Source: Coriobacteriaceae bacterium AF08-21
Lineage (GTDB): Bacteria; Actinomycetota; Coriobacteriia; Coriobacteriales; Coriobacteriaceae
DNA: 27,799 nt
NCBI GenBank assembly: GCA_027687465.1
Contig: JAQCQR010000027.1
Coordinates: forward strand, 1-27,799
Reading direction: 5' to 3'
Shown here: positions 1 through 8,393 of the stretch, one piece after another
Layout of the letters: each line of letters opens with the position of its first letter
Position numbering within the stretch: position 1 is the stretch's first letter
Notes under the pieces: generated by a model
What the model was told of the DNA's origin: nothing
The model's input: only the letters and a program-made list of their open reading frames with translations
Databases searched by the model: none
Made by a program: the position numbers and the translations under genes

Positions 1-82
1 TTGCGCTGAGTCCTGAGGCTGTTGCAATGAAAATGAGAATCAAGGGTAAAAATCAAATTCAATAACTTTTTTTGAAAAACGC

Positions 83-111
83 TTGACGATTATTCAGTCG
101 ATATGCATAAT
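83..111 (+). promoter_or_regulatory. Sigma70-type promoter of tRNA-Arg
   Basis: TTGACG at 83-88 and CATAAT at 106-111 are separated by exactly 17 bp. The predicted start falls a few bases before the tRNA at 124. The first 82 bases of the window are AT-rich and hold no gene I can support. Confidence 0.8.
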
Positions 112-123
112 AATCAACAAGTC

Positions 124-200
124 GCGGCGTTACCTCAGCTGGATAGAGGGTCTGACTACGAATCAGAACGTCATAGGTTCGAATCCTATACGCCGCACCA
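124..200 (+). tRNA. tRNA-Arg (anticodon ACG)
   Basis: The acceptor stem GCGGCGT (124-130) pairs perfectly with ACGCCGC (190-196), followed by discriminator A and an encoded CCA (198-200). The anticodon stem TCTGA/TCAGA encloses the loop CTACGAA, giving anticodon ACG (read as ICG after A34 deamination), so the gene decodes CGU/CGC/CGA arginine codons. The T-arm shows the usual GGTTCGAATCC core. It stands alone with its own promoter and terminator. No integrase or direct-repeat copy of its 3' end is visible nearby, so it does not look like an occupied integration site. Confidence 0.97.
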
Positions 201-210
201 TTTGAGATTA

Positions 211-239
211 AAGCTCCCGGCAACGGGGGCTTTTCTTTT
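211..239 (+). terminator. Rho-independent terminator of tRNA-Arg
   Basis: A 9-bp stem AAGCTCCCG (211-219) / CGGGGGCTT (224-232), with one G-T wobble and a GCAA loop, is followed by TTTTCTTTT. It lies 11 bases after the tRNA. Confidence 0.85.
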
Positions 240-363
240 GCGCCAGCTTGAGTGCTTTCGTCCAAAGGGACGATTTCCTGTCGACTCGTGTAAGATTCCG
301 AGTAGATGTCGCGACTTATTCGCGACCACTCCTTCTTCAAGCGACCGATCAGGGTGATATTCC

Positions 364-2805
364 GTGGCAGAGCGTCCGACATACAAGCTCAGGTTTCTCG
401 ATCCCAAGAAGCGCTTTCCGGCGATGCCCGAGCAGCCTGCGGGACGCTCATATGGCGTGGTCTGGAAACTCTTTGGCGAGGATCAGCATGAATCTTGTTA
501 TGTCGTCGAATTCGTTGGCAAAAGCCATGTGTCGCTTTTGGGCTACGTAAGCGTTTCGGGTGAGGTGTACAAGGTGGACCGCCCCGTCAGCGAGGCTCCG
601 CTGCCCAACGATCCCGACATGGAACTGGTCCTTGACGAGTCGGACTCCGGTATTGGTGAGATTGTGGTTCGGGGAGCCAACGGTGCAATGCGCGCGTGTG
701 CGCAAACTGCCGGCTCTCCCGAAGGCCCCATGCGCGAGCAGTCCGACCACGAGACATGGAATTCGACCCGCGCCCTTCCTTACGGCGAGTTCATGGCCTC
801 GATGTTCTTGCGCTACGTGATATTTGCCAATTCCGAAAGCGCTATTGTGAACACGGCGGACGCCGGTGGACTCGACGAGGGTATGCAAAACGTTGTCGAC
901 AAGATCAAGCTCGTAAAGTTGTCCGAGCCGGTCGAGGTGTTTTTGGGCTTTAACACGGCACCGCTCCCCGATGCTATCGAGACGCTGCTTTACCGCGTTG
1001 ACCATGCCGAGAATCCGAGCGGTATCGAGCGCTATGCCGCCGCCCTTATGAGCGAAATTGACTTGCCCCGCCTGCGCACCATCGCTGCCAAGTCCGAGAT
1101 GAGCCTGGCTCGCATTGATCGCTCAAAGATTTTCTATCTCAATTTTGATCGTAGCCTGTTGGACCAGGACGAGATTGACATGCTGCTTGCCATCGAGTGC
1201 CGTCTCAACCGCCTCTCCGGCATCCTTGAGCGCATCGGGGCTGGATTGGTCCCTGCGGCATCCTCGCCGAGCCTTGAGGGCTGCGCGCTCTTTGATGCGT
1301 GGCATATCGCCAAGACGACCAACGATGTTCCCCGCCTGCTCGATACGGCTTCGAGTGATAACCCGTGGGCTAAGCCGGGAACGGTTTCGTGCCAGCCGGG
1401 CGGCGAGTGGGACGTGCGCACCCGTTTTGCGCGAATCGTTGAGGCGCTCAACGTGGTCACGCGGCTCGACTATACCTATCGGGCAAACGTTGCCGAGGGG
1501 ATTATGCTCGTTCGGTTTGGGCACTCTGTCGTGGATGCCATGCCGCAACGTGAATACGACGCTCAAGATGACGCCTGGCGCGAGCTGGAAGAGGACACGC
1601 GTGCGATCTGGGCCGCGGAGCACGATGCGCGCGTGGCGCTCACACTTGCGGCGGCGTGTTTTGCCGCGGGCACCTGCATCACGCGCTGCTATGTGCAGAT
1701 TGCTGCTCCCGACAGTGAGCAGGGCGAGCGCGTTGCCGCAACGTATTTCTTTGGGCGCGCGGCCTATCTGGCCGATTGCGTGCCTGTCGCCAAGGATCTT
1801 GAGAGCATGGACATGGACGATATGCCGTGCAAGCGTGTGCTTGAGGCGTATGAGTCAACTGCTCCGGAGACGATTGAACCTGCGGAGGTTCATGCCCGTC
1901 CGCGTGATGACCATCGCACGCTGCCGCCGGCGCTGCGCGATCTGCTGCTTGCCGATACGGCTGACGAGTTGGAGGTCATGGAAGAGGACGATGACCCATA
2001 CGTGGCCCGTGTTGTTGAATTGCGCGAGCAGGCAAAAGTCGACCGTACAGGTGCTTTTGAAGGTTTTTCCCGTCTTGTCGAGGAGTTGGAGGCTAAGTGC
2101 GCCGTCGCCGAGCTTTTGGCGACAGGTCCGGTTCAAACGCAGTTTTGCGATAACCAGCTGGTGCGCATGGTGCTTCCGGTGTTGGAAGAAGACCGCTCTG
2201 TGCGTATCCTTCGCGCTCCTGATGCGCTGTATTTTGCCCAGCACGAGATCTGCAGCTTTTACGCCGAACAAGAGGACTTTGAGCGTGCGCTGCCCGAGGT
2301 GCGCCATCTTTACGATTTGGCGCGCTCGTCCATGCAGTCTCACTTTGCCCTGATCAACGTGCTAGCACGCCTGGAGCGCTTTGACGAGATTATCGAGGTG
2401 GCGCGCCACGGCCTACGTATTGCCAGCGATCGTTCTGCAATCGGCTACCTGTTCTATCGCTTGGCGTTTGCCTATTGGAATTGCGATCAGCTCGACCTGG
2501 CGCTGGCTTGTTACCGTCTGGTGCCGCGCGGCGAGGAGTCGGGCAGCAGCGCGCTGGAAGAAATGCAGGGCCTTATGAACGAGATGGGCGTCAGCGAGCC
2601 TCCGACATTCGAGGAAGCGGTCGAGACCATCCGCAAGGCAGGTCTTGAGCTGCCGCCGGTGCCCGCCGTGACCAATCAACTCGCGGATGCCGCTGTGCAA
2701 CTGGTCGACAACGGTTTCTTTTTCCTGGCACGCGGTTGCATCTTCCAAATGTGGCGCACCATGGGCAACGACGAGCTCGGCTCCCTCAACCGCTCGCTGG
2801 GGTAG
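364..2805 (+). CDS. Large TPR-like protein of unknown function
   Basis: I do not recognise this 813-residue protein. It starts at GTG 364, preceded at 8 bases by AGGGTG. It has no signal peptide and no membrane segment, so it is probably cytosolic, and it is acidic. Residues about 620-735 form helix pairs typical of tetratricopeptide repeats (an ALYFAQHEICSFYAEQ-type helix, then a GYLFYRLAFAYWNCDQLDLA repeat), which suggests protein-protein contacts. The N-terminal 500 residues have no motif I can name. An acidic linker (EVMEEDDDP) precedes the C-terminal part. The gene is monocistronic between two independently transcribed tRNA genes. It may be a lineage-specific coriobacterial protein; codon use matches its neighbours, so recent transfer is unlikely. 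Confidence 0.85.
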   Translation: MAERPTYKLRFLDPKKRFPAMPEQPAGRSYGVVWKLFGEDQHESCYVVEFVGKSHVSLLGYVSVSGEVYKVDRPVSEAPLPNDPDMELVLDESDSGIGEIVVRGANGAMRACAQTAGSPEGPMREQSDHETWNSTRALPYGEFMASMFLRYVIFANSESAIVNTADAGGLDEGMQNVVDKIKLVKLSEPVEVFLGFNTAPLPDAIETLLYRVDHAENPSGIERYAAALMSEIDLPRLRTIAAKSEMSLARIDRSKIFYLNFDRSLLDQDEIDMLLAIECRLNRLSGILERIGAGLVPAASSPSLEGCALFDAWHIAKTTNDVPRLLDTASSDNPWAKPGTVSCQPGGEWDVRTRFARIVEALNVVTRLDYTYRANVAEGIMLVRFGHSVVDAMPQREYDAQDDAWRELEEDTRAIWAAEHDARVALTLAAACFAAGTCITRCYVQIAAPDSEQGERVAATYFFGRAAYLADCVPVAKDLESMDMDDMPCKRVLEAYESTAPETIEPAEVHARPRDDHRTLPPALRDLLLADTADELEVMEEDDDPYVARVVELREQAKVDRTGAFEGFSRLVEELEAKCAVAELLATGPVQTQFCDNQLVRMVLPVLEEDRSVRILRAPDALYFAQHEICSFYAEQEDFERALPEVRHLYDLARSSMQSHFALINVLARLERFDEIIEVARHGLRIASDRSAIGYLFYRLAFAYWNCDQLDLALACYRLVPRGEESGSSALEEMQGLMNEMGVSEPPTFEEAVETIRKAGLELPPVPAVTNQLADAAVQLVDNGFFFLARGCIFQMWRTMGNDELGSLNRSLG

Positions 2806-2854
2806 GCGAAGCTTTCAAGGAGGAAAGGCTGCTAGGCAATTAGAAAATTTCCTC

Positions 2855-2883
2855 TTGCCCAACTTCGGCTGTTTGGTTACTAT
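2855..2883 (+). promoter_or_regulatory. Sigma70-type promoter of tRNA-Ser
   Basis: TTGCCC at 2855-2860 and TACTAT at 2878-2883 have a 17-bp spacer. The predicted start is just upstream of the tRNA at 2898. A short inverted repeat GAGGAAA/TTTCCTC (2823-2829 and 2848-2854) just before it could help end transcription from the preceding gene, but it has no T-run. Confidence 0.75.
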
Positions 2884-2897
2884 AGAACGGCTGTTAC

Positions 2898-2988
2898 GGA
2901 GAGCTGACCGAGAGGCCGAAGGTGCTCGCCTGCTAAGCGAGTATGCCCCAAAAGGGCATCTGGGGTTCGAATCCCCAGCTCTCCGCCA
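2898..2988 (+). tRNA. tRNA-Ser (anticodon GCT)
   Basis: The acceptor stem GGAGAGC (2898-2904) pairs with GCTCTCC (2978-2984), followed by discriminator G and an encoded CCA (2986-2988). The anticodon stem CTCGC/GCGAG encloses CTGCTAA, giving anticodon GCT for AGC/AGU serine codons. The long variable arm (ATGCCC, short loop, GGGCAT) is diagnostic of a class II serine tRNA. The T-arm is GGGGTTCGAATCCCC. Confidence 0.97.
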
Positions 2989-3002
2989 GTACGAATTTGA
3001 AG

Positions 3003-3028
3003 AAGGGTCCCATTTGGGACCCTTTTTT
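3003..3028 (+). terminator. Rho-independent terminator of tRNA-Ser
   Basis: A perfect 9-bp stem AAGGGTCCC (3003-3011) / GGGACCCTT (3016-3024) with an ATTT loop runs into a six-T tract (3023-3028). Confidence 0.92.
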
Positions 3029-3039
3029 GTGTGGAGAAA

Positions 3040-3062
3040 GGAGACTGGGGATTCGAACCCTC
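3040..3062 (-). repeat. Inverted copy of tRNA-Ser 3' end (relic)
   Basis: Read on the minus strand this stretch gives GGGTTCGAATCCCCAG followed by TCTCC. That matches the 3' end of the tRNA-Ser gene at 2898-2988 except for one missing C. No D-arm or anticodon arm accompanies it, so it is not a functional tRNA. The T-loop orientation (TTCGAAT on the minus strand) shows the copy is inverted. Confidence 0.55.
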
Positions 3063-3095
3063 AAAAAAGGAGGCATCCTTTCGGACGCCTCCTTT
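3063..3095 (-). terminator. Rho-independent terminator of the carboxypeptidase gene
   Basis: On the minus strand a 13-bp stem (3095-3083 with 3078-3066, one G-T wobble) is closed by a GAAA tetraloop and runs into six T (3068-3063). It lies 25 bases beyond the stop codon of the minus-strand gene. Confidence 0.92.
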
Positions 3096-3119
3096 CAGCG
3101 AGTGTATTGTTCTTCGACC

Positions 3120-4571
3120 TTACACCTCGGGCGCCTTGGCGACGGTCTCGCTCTCGGCTGTGAGTGGGCGGTTGTCGATACGACGGCCCAAGCGATCGAG
3201 TTTCACGAGTAGCCACTCAATGGGATTCGGCCCCGAGCCTTCCTCGTCGGCAACCAAATCCATGACGGCGATCTTGGTGCCGTCCTGCTTGAGTGTAATG
3301 CTGCCCACCTTGTCGCCCACATGCACCGTGCCCGAAAGATCGTCGTAGCTAACCTTTTCGGTCACCTCGCCGGCAAGGGAAAACACGGTCGCTTGCGCCG
3401 TAGGATCGGCGAGTGTGGCGTCGATCGTCTTATCCGTCCAGTCGGTTTGGCCAATGCGCGCCATAAGCGGGTTGCCGTTGGCGGTCTTTTCCTGCGTGTT
3501 GGCGATCGCGACCGTCACCTTGTGACCGTAGTACCAATTGGCAAGGGTTGCGGTATCGGTAAAGCGCTGGTCGGTGGTGGTGGAGTTCAAAACGACGGTG
3601 TAGATCTCGTTGCCATCGCGGTTGTAGGCACCCGTAAAGCAATAGCCTGCATCGTCGGTAGTGCCGGTCTTGCCACCGATGTTGCCATCTTGGCCCAGCA
3701 AATAGTTATGCGTGTCCATGGAATGCGAATGGTCGGTGCCGTCGGCGCCCGTGACCTCGATCCAGGAATCCTCGCTCGCTACGACCTCGCGGATCGTGTC
3801 GTTTTTCATGGCCTCCTGCATCATCAGCGCTACGTCGTGTGCGGTTGAGTGCATATCGCCAGCCCACTCATCAAAGTCCAGACCATGCGGGTTTTCAAAA
3901 AGCGTACCGGTGCAGCCGAGCTTCTTAGCGCGCTCGTTCATGGCCTTCACAAATGTGGCCTCGGCGTCTTTGGTCTTAGGGTCGATCTTCTTGCCCACAT
4001 ATTCGGCGAGCACGATGGCGGCGTCGTTGCCCGAGGGAATCATCAGGCCGCGCAGCGCCTGCTCCACGGTAAGCTCGTCGCCTTCGAGCAAGCCGGCGGT
4101 CGAATTACCCACGGTGGCTGCGGCGTTGCTCACCGTGACCTTCTCGTCTATCTTGCAATTCTCGACGGTTAGGATTGCGGTCATGACCTTGGTGATCGAG
4201 GCAATCTTGACCTGCTCATCGGCGCCGCGGGCATAGTAGACGGTGCCGTCTTTGCCCATGACGAGGGCATTGGTCGCATCGATATCGGGCAGGTTTTCGG
4301 CCGTGATGCCGCGCTCATCGGCGGTTTTGCCGCAGACATTGTCGGTCGTGAGTACTTGGGCGCCGGCGACGGTGGGCACGCCAGCGGTAAGGGCGATAGC
4401 GCAGACAAAGCCGGCGGCAAGCTGGGCTGAGCGCTTTGCAAAAGAGGTGAGGGACTTCACAGATTTCGCTTTCGACGGGATGGTCTCTTCTGGAACTAGA
4501 GTATATCGTTTGCCGGCATCGGCGATCATCGCGTGCGTGCGTGGCCCACATCCGCGCCCGAACGGACACAT
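3120..4571 (-). CDS. Secreted D-alanyl-D-alanine carboxypeptidase (DacF/PBP5 type)
   Basis: A serine-type peptidase of family S11 that removes the terminal D-Ala from peptidoglycan pentapeptides outside the membrane. All three penicillin-binding motifs are present in the right order: SITK (residues 125-128, catalytic Ser125), SGN (180-182) and KTG (301-303). A signal peptide (about 44-71) ends in VAGAQ. A C-terminal beta-rich domain follows, and then a tryptophan-containing amphipathic helix (PIEWLLVKLDRLGRR) that probably anchors the protein to the membrane. The start is uncertain. ATG 4571 has only a weak AAGGA three bases away and gives an oddly long N-region. GTG at 4460 gives a textbook signal peptide and lies 40 bases below a TATACT box. 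The gene is divergent from a VanRS-like two-component system, which suggests a cell-wall link. Confidence 0.93.
   Translation of the reverse strand: MCPFGRGCGPRTHAMIADAGKRYTLVPEETIPSKAKSVKSLTSFAKRSAQLAAGFVCAIALTAGVPTVAGAQVLTTDNVCGKTADERGITAENLPDIDATNALVMGKDGTVYYARGADEQVKIASITKVMTAILTVENCKIDEKVTVSNAAATVGNSTAGLLEGDELTVEQALRGLMIPSGNDAAIVLAEYVGKKIDPKTKDAEATFVKAMNERAKKLGCTGTLFENPHGLDFDEWAGDMHSTAHDVALMMQEAMKNDTIREVVASEDSWIEVTGADGTDHSHSMDTHNYLLGQDGNIGGKTGTTDDAGYCFTGAYNRDGNEIYTVVLNSTTTDQRFTDTATLANWYYGHKVTVAIANTQEKTANGNPLMARIGQTDWTDKTIDATLADPTAQATVFSLAGEVTEKVSYDDLSGTVHVGDKVGSITLKQDGTKIAVMDLVADEEGSGPNPIEWLLVKLDRLGRRIDNRPLTAESETVAKAPEV
4500..4505 (-). promoter_or_regulatory. Candidate -10 box for the carboxypeptidase gene
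   Basis: TATACT is read on the minus strand at 4505-4500. No good -35 element is visible 16-18 bases upstream. If used, it would put translation at GTG 4460 rather than ATG 4571. Confidence 0.35.
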
Positions 4572-4631
4572 TGGTCCTTAAGGTCGACTTAATCGCCCGC
4601 GCTTGTTGTGTGTGGCACGCGCCGCCTCGGG

Positions 4632-4637
4632 CATAAT
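4632..4637 (+). promoter_or_regulatory. Candidate -10 box of the VanRS-like operon
   Basis: CATAAT lies 20 bases before the start codon of the response regulator. The -35 region is poor, which would suit an activator-dependent promoter. A strong GAGAGGAG ribosome site follows at 4645-4652. Confidence 0.4.
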
Positions 4638-4657
4638 GGAGCGCGAGAGGAGCACGC

Positions 4658-5353
4658 ATGAACGAGCGCATACTGGTAGTTGATGACGAGAAGGCCATCG
4701 CCGACCTAGTTGGCATCTACCTTACAAAAGAAGGCTTTGACGTACAGGTCGCCTATAGCGGGGCCGATGCGGCCAAGGCGATTCTGGAGCAGGAGTTTGA
4801 TCTGGCGCTGCTGGATGTCATGCTGCCTGATATCGACGGCTTTGAGCTGTTGCGTACGATCCGTTCCAGCCATACCTATCCCGTGATCATGCTGACGGCA
4901 CGCGATGCCCAGCAGGATAAGATCGAGGGGCTCTCGCTTGGCGCAGACGATTATGTGGTCAAGCCGTTCCGTCCGCTGGAGCTCATTGCACGCGTTCATG
5001 CTCAGCTTCGTCGTTATACCAGCTACGGCAGCCGCGCACAGGCGGCCGAGTCGCCGATCATCCAGCTTGACGGCCTCGAGATCAACCGCGACGCCCGCTC
5101 TGTGACGGTGGACGGTGCGCCGGTGCGCCTTACGCCCATCGAGTATTCCATCTTGTTGTATCTGGTCGAGCATCGTGGCAGCGTGGTGCCCGTGGAGGAC
5201 CTGTTCCGCGCGGTGTGGAACGAGGACTTTATGCCCGGCTCCAACAATACGGTGATGGTGCACATTCGCCATCTGCGCGAAAAGATCGGCGACGACGCAC
5301 AAAAGCCGCGCTTTATCAAAAACGTCTGGGGCGTCGGCTACATCATCGAATAA
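4658..5353 (+). CDS. VanR-like response regulator (OmpR/PhoB family)
   Basis: A 231-residue transcription factor with an N-terminal receiver domain and a C-terminal winged helix. The receiver carries the acid pair D9/D10, the phosphoacceptor D53 (LLDVMLPD), T80 and K102 (VKPFRPLELIARV). The HTYPVIMLT stretch and the PFRPLELIARV run resemble VanR, the glycopeptide-resistance regulator. The output domain (about 130-231) ends in the usual RGVGY-like wing, here WGVGYIIE. ATG 4658 follows GAGAGGAG at 5 bases. It is the first gene of a two-gene unit with the kinase 26 bases downstream, and is divergent from a D,D-carboxypeptidase. Its targets are not shown by sequence; the carboxypeptidase is a reasonable guess. 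Confidence 0.93.
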   Translation: MNERILVVDDEKAIADLVGIYLTKEGFDVQVAYSGADAAKAILEQEFDLALLDVMLPDIDGFELLRTIRSSHTYPVIMLTARDAQQDKIEGLSLGADDYVVKPFRPLELIARVHAQLRRYTSYGSRAQAAESPIIQLDGLEINRDARSVTVDGAPVRLTPIEYSILLYLVEHRGSVVPVEDLFRAVWNEDFMPGSNNTVMVHIRHLREKIGDDAQKPRFIKNVWGVGYIIE

Positions 5354-5379
5354 CGCTTTTCGCTTGTGAGGATCTTGAT

Positions 5380-6618
5380 ATGACAAAAGACGATAGGCAA
5401 GCGTTCGAGGTGCCCGATCGACTCTTTGAATACGTGAGGTCGGTCGTCGACAACCGCGCGCTTGCAACGGTGCTGCTCTTTTTGCTGACCCTGCTGCTGA
5501 TTGGCATCGACAACATCGCTGGAATCTTGGCGGTGCTGCTTGTCGGCTTTTTGCTAATCGATCGATTTGAGATCGTGCGCCGCTGCATGGTGATTGGCGG
5601 CGCCGCGTGGGCCATGACGTTGGCGATTGGCGCCATGGCGCTCGGCGGCATCGAAGGGCCGGTGCTGTTCGATGCCGGCTTTGTATTCAACATGCTTGGC
5701 TTTGTGCTGGCGCTTGCCGCGTGCGTGCTGTTCTTGTGCGGCCGCGCCCTGTACTACCAGGGCTACGAACAGGGCGAGCAGCATGCCGATTGTGTGCTGG
5801 CCGCTCGTATTCAAGATCGCCTGATCGATCACCCCGACACCTGGGACAACATCGACGGCGACTTCTTGGAGGTCGAGGGCGCCCTTAACCGCGTGCGCGA
5901 CCGTGAGCGCAAGGTGCAGCAAGCCCTGCGTGACGAGTCGCATCGCAAGGACGATCTGGTCACGTACTTGGCACATGACCTACGCACCCCGCTTGCCAGT
6001 GTGGTGGGCTATCTTTCGCTGCTGCAAGAGACTCCTGAGCTGCCGGTTGAGCAACGTGCGCACTTTACGGGCGTGGCTCTCGACAAGGCGCACCGGCTCG
6101 ATGCGCTCATCGAAGAGTTCTTCGATATCACGCGCTTTGACTTCCACGATATCGTGCTCACGCGCGGCTATGTTGATCTGGGGTTGCTGCTGGCTCAGGT
6201 GGCTGACGAGTTCTATCCCATCCTCAACGAGCAGCATAAGGAAGCCCAAGTTGATATTCGCGAGGATTTGACGGTGCTCGTGGATGGCGACAAGATGGCC
6301 CGCGTGTTTAACAACATCATGAAAAACGCCGTCGCCTATAGCTATGAGGGCTCGACTATCACGATTGAGGCCGGGCGCCAAGACGATGGCGGCGTGCGCG
6401 TGCGCTTTATCAATCAGGGCGATCCTATCCCTGCGGCTAAGCTCAAGGTGATCTTTGAGAAGTTCTATCGCCTGGATGCGGCGCGTGCGACCAATCGCGG
6501 TGGTGCCGGTTTGGGCCTTGCTATTGCCAAGGAGATCATCGCGGCACACGGCGGTACCGTTGCATGTGAATCGACGCCCGAACACACGATATTCACCATC
6601 GAGCTGCCCGCCGCATAG
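5380..6618 (+). CDS. VanS-like sensor histidine kinase
   Basis: A membrane histidine kinase of 412 residues, partner of the adjacent VanR-like regulator. The start is ATG 5380, preceded by GAGGAT at 6 bases; longer readings overlap the preceding gene and have no ribosome site. Four hydrophobic segments (about 27-43, 45-60, 70-91, 100-121) lie close together with no extracellular domain, so the signal may be sensed within the membrane. The DHp domain has H199 in YLAHDLRTPLASVVGYL. The FFDITRFDFHDI segment closely follows VanS. The catalytic domain shows the N-box (NNIMKNAV, from about 311) and the G-rich box GGAGLGLAIAKEI (from about 374). VanS kinases usually have two membrane segments, so the four seen here are a difference. 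Confidence 0.93.
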   Translation: MTKDDRQAFEVPDRLFEYVRSVVDNRALATVLLFLLTLLLIGIDNIAGILAVLLVGFLLIDRFEIVRRCMVIGGAAWAMTLAIGAMALGGIEGPVLFDAGFVFNMLGFVLALAACVLFLCGRALYYQGYEQGEQHADCVLAARIQDRLIDHPDTWDNIDGDFLEVEGALNRVRDRERKVQQALRDESHRKDDLVTYLAHDLRTPLASVVGYLSLLQETPELPVEQRAHFTGVALDKAHRLDALIEEFFDITRFDFHDIVLTRGYVDLGLLLAQVADEFYPILNEQHKEAQVDIREDLTVLVDGDKMARVFNNIMKNAVAYSYEGSTITIEAGRQDDGGVRVRFINQGDPIPAAKLKVIFEKFYRLDAARATNRGGAGLGLAIAKEIIAAHGGTVACESTPEHTIFTIELPAA

Positions 6619-6680
6619 CCAGCGTGCCCTTACAAACACTTGACAATGCGCTCACGTGCATATGAGCCGCGATTTCTACT

Positions 6681-6706
6681 ATCGATACTGCTGAATTGAT
6701 ATCGAT
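6681..6706 (+). promoter_or_regulatory. Inverted repeat ahead of pstB
   Basis: ATCGATA (6681-6687) and TATCGAT (6700-6706) form a perfect 7-bp inverted repeat with 12 bases between, ending just before the pstB ribosome site (GGAGGT, 6709-6714). A TTGACA sits upstream at 6640-6645, but no well-spaced -10 follows it. This could be an operator or a small hairpin. Confidence 0.3.
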
Positions 6707-6721
6707 GTGGAGGTATGCGGT

Positions 6722-7597
<876 letters not shown>

Positions 7598-7607
7598 TAC
7601 CATCTAG

Positions 7608-7621
7608 TAAAGGTACCTTTA
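7608..7621 (+). promoter_or_regulatory. 14-bp perfect palindrome before the PhoB-like gene
   Basis: TAAAGGTACCTTTA is a perfect palindrome in the 64-base gap between pstB and the response regulator. It sits 4 bases before TAAGAT (7626-7631), a possible -10 box, so a bound regulator would cover the promoter. Confidence 0.35.
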
Positions 7622-7661
7622 GGGTTAAGATGCGGTCATGCCGGCCGCAAAGGGGTTCAAC

Positions 7662-8390
7662 ATGATCTATTACGTCGAGGACGATGACAACATCAGGGAT
7701 TTGACGGTCTATGCGCTGCGCAAGCAGGGGATCGAGGCCGAGGGCTTTTCGTGCGATGGCGAGTTTAAGGCTGCCGTGGCGCGACGGGTACCCGATGCCG
7801 TCCTGCTCGATATCATGCTGCCCGATACCGATGGCCTGGCAATTATGCGTCGCCTGCGTGCCGACCGCCTGACGGCGACGGTGCCCATCATGATGCTTAC
7901 CGCCAAGGACACCGAGCTCGACAAGGTGATGGCGCTCGATGGCGGTGCCGACGATTACCTGACTAAGCCGTTTTCGCTCATGGAGCTTGCGAGCCGCTGC
8001 CGCGCACTGCTGCGTCGCGGTGGCATGGTCAAACAGGCGAGCGATGTGCTCAGCGTGGGCGACATCGTGCTCTCGCCCAGCCATCGCGAGGTGACCGTTG
8101 CCGGTGAGCCGCTTAAGCTCACCCTGCGCGAGTTCGACCTGCTCGAGTACCTCATGCGCAAGCCCGGCGTGGTCTTTACCCGCGAGTCGTTGCTGCAGAG
8201 CGTGTGGGGCTGGGACTTCGACGGCGGTTCGCGCACCGTTGACGTGCACGTGCAGACGCTTCGCCAAAAACTGGGCGAGCATGCCAGCGCCATCGAGACC
8301 GTGCGCGGCGTGGGCTACCGCTTGGCTGAGCCTTCTGCCGGTGATGGTGCCGAAGGTGACGACACCGCGTCCACCGCATCGGAGGAGTAA
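7662..8390 (+). CDS. PhoB-like response regulator (OmpR family)
   Basis: A 242-residue DNA-binding response regulator. Receiver residues D7/D8, phosphoacceptor D50 (VLLDIMLPDTDG), T80 and K102 (TKPFSLMEL) are all present. The winged-helix output domain spans about 130-230 (LTLREFDLLEYL, RTVDVHVQTLRQKLG, VRGVGYRL), with a short acidic C-terminal tail. ATG 7662 has AGGGG 6 bases upstream, better than the in-frame ATG at 7638. The downstream kinase starts 3 bases after its stop, so the two are translationally coupled. The location after pstB and a kinase with a PhoR/PnpS-like sensor suggest control of phosphate starvation genes; this is inference. Confidence 0.93.
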   Translation: MIYYVEDDDNIRDLTVYALRKQGIEAEGFSCDGEFKAAVARRVPDAVLLDIMLPDTDGLAIMRRLRADRLTATVPIMMLTAKDTELDKVMALDGGADDYLTKPFSLMELASRCRALLRRGGMVKQASDVLSVGDIVLSPSHREVTVAGEPLKLTLREFDLLEYLMRKPGVVFTRESLLQSVWGWDFDGGSRTVDVHVQTLRQKLGEHASAIETVRGVGYRLAEPSAGDGAEGDDTASTASEE

Positions 8391-8393
8391 CCC

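Noticed and set aside
1115..2353. Second + strand frame inside the 813-residue gene
   Set aside because: Arg/Ser/Cys-rich out-of-frame reading with no ribosome site or motif.
124..2988. Genomic island between the two tRNA genes
   Set aside because: No integrase, no direct repeat of a tRNA end, and base composition and codon use match the surroundings.
3040..3110. A second complete tRNA gene on the minus strand
   Set aside because: Only the T-arm and part of the acceptor are present; the rest is the carboxypeptidase terminator.
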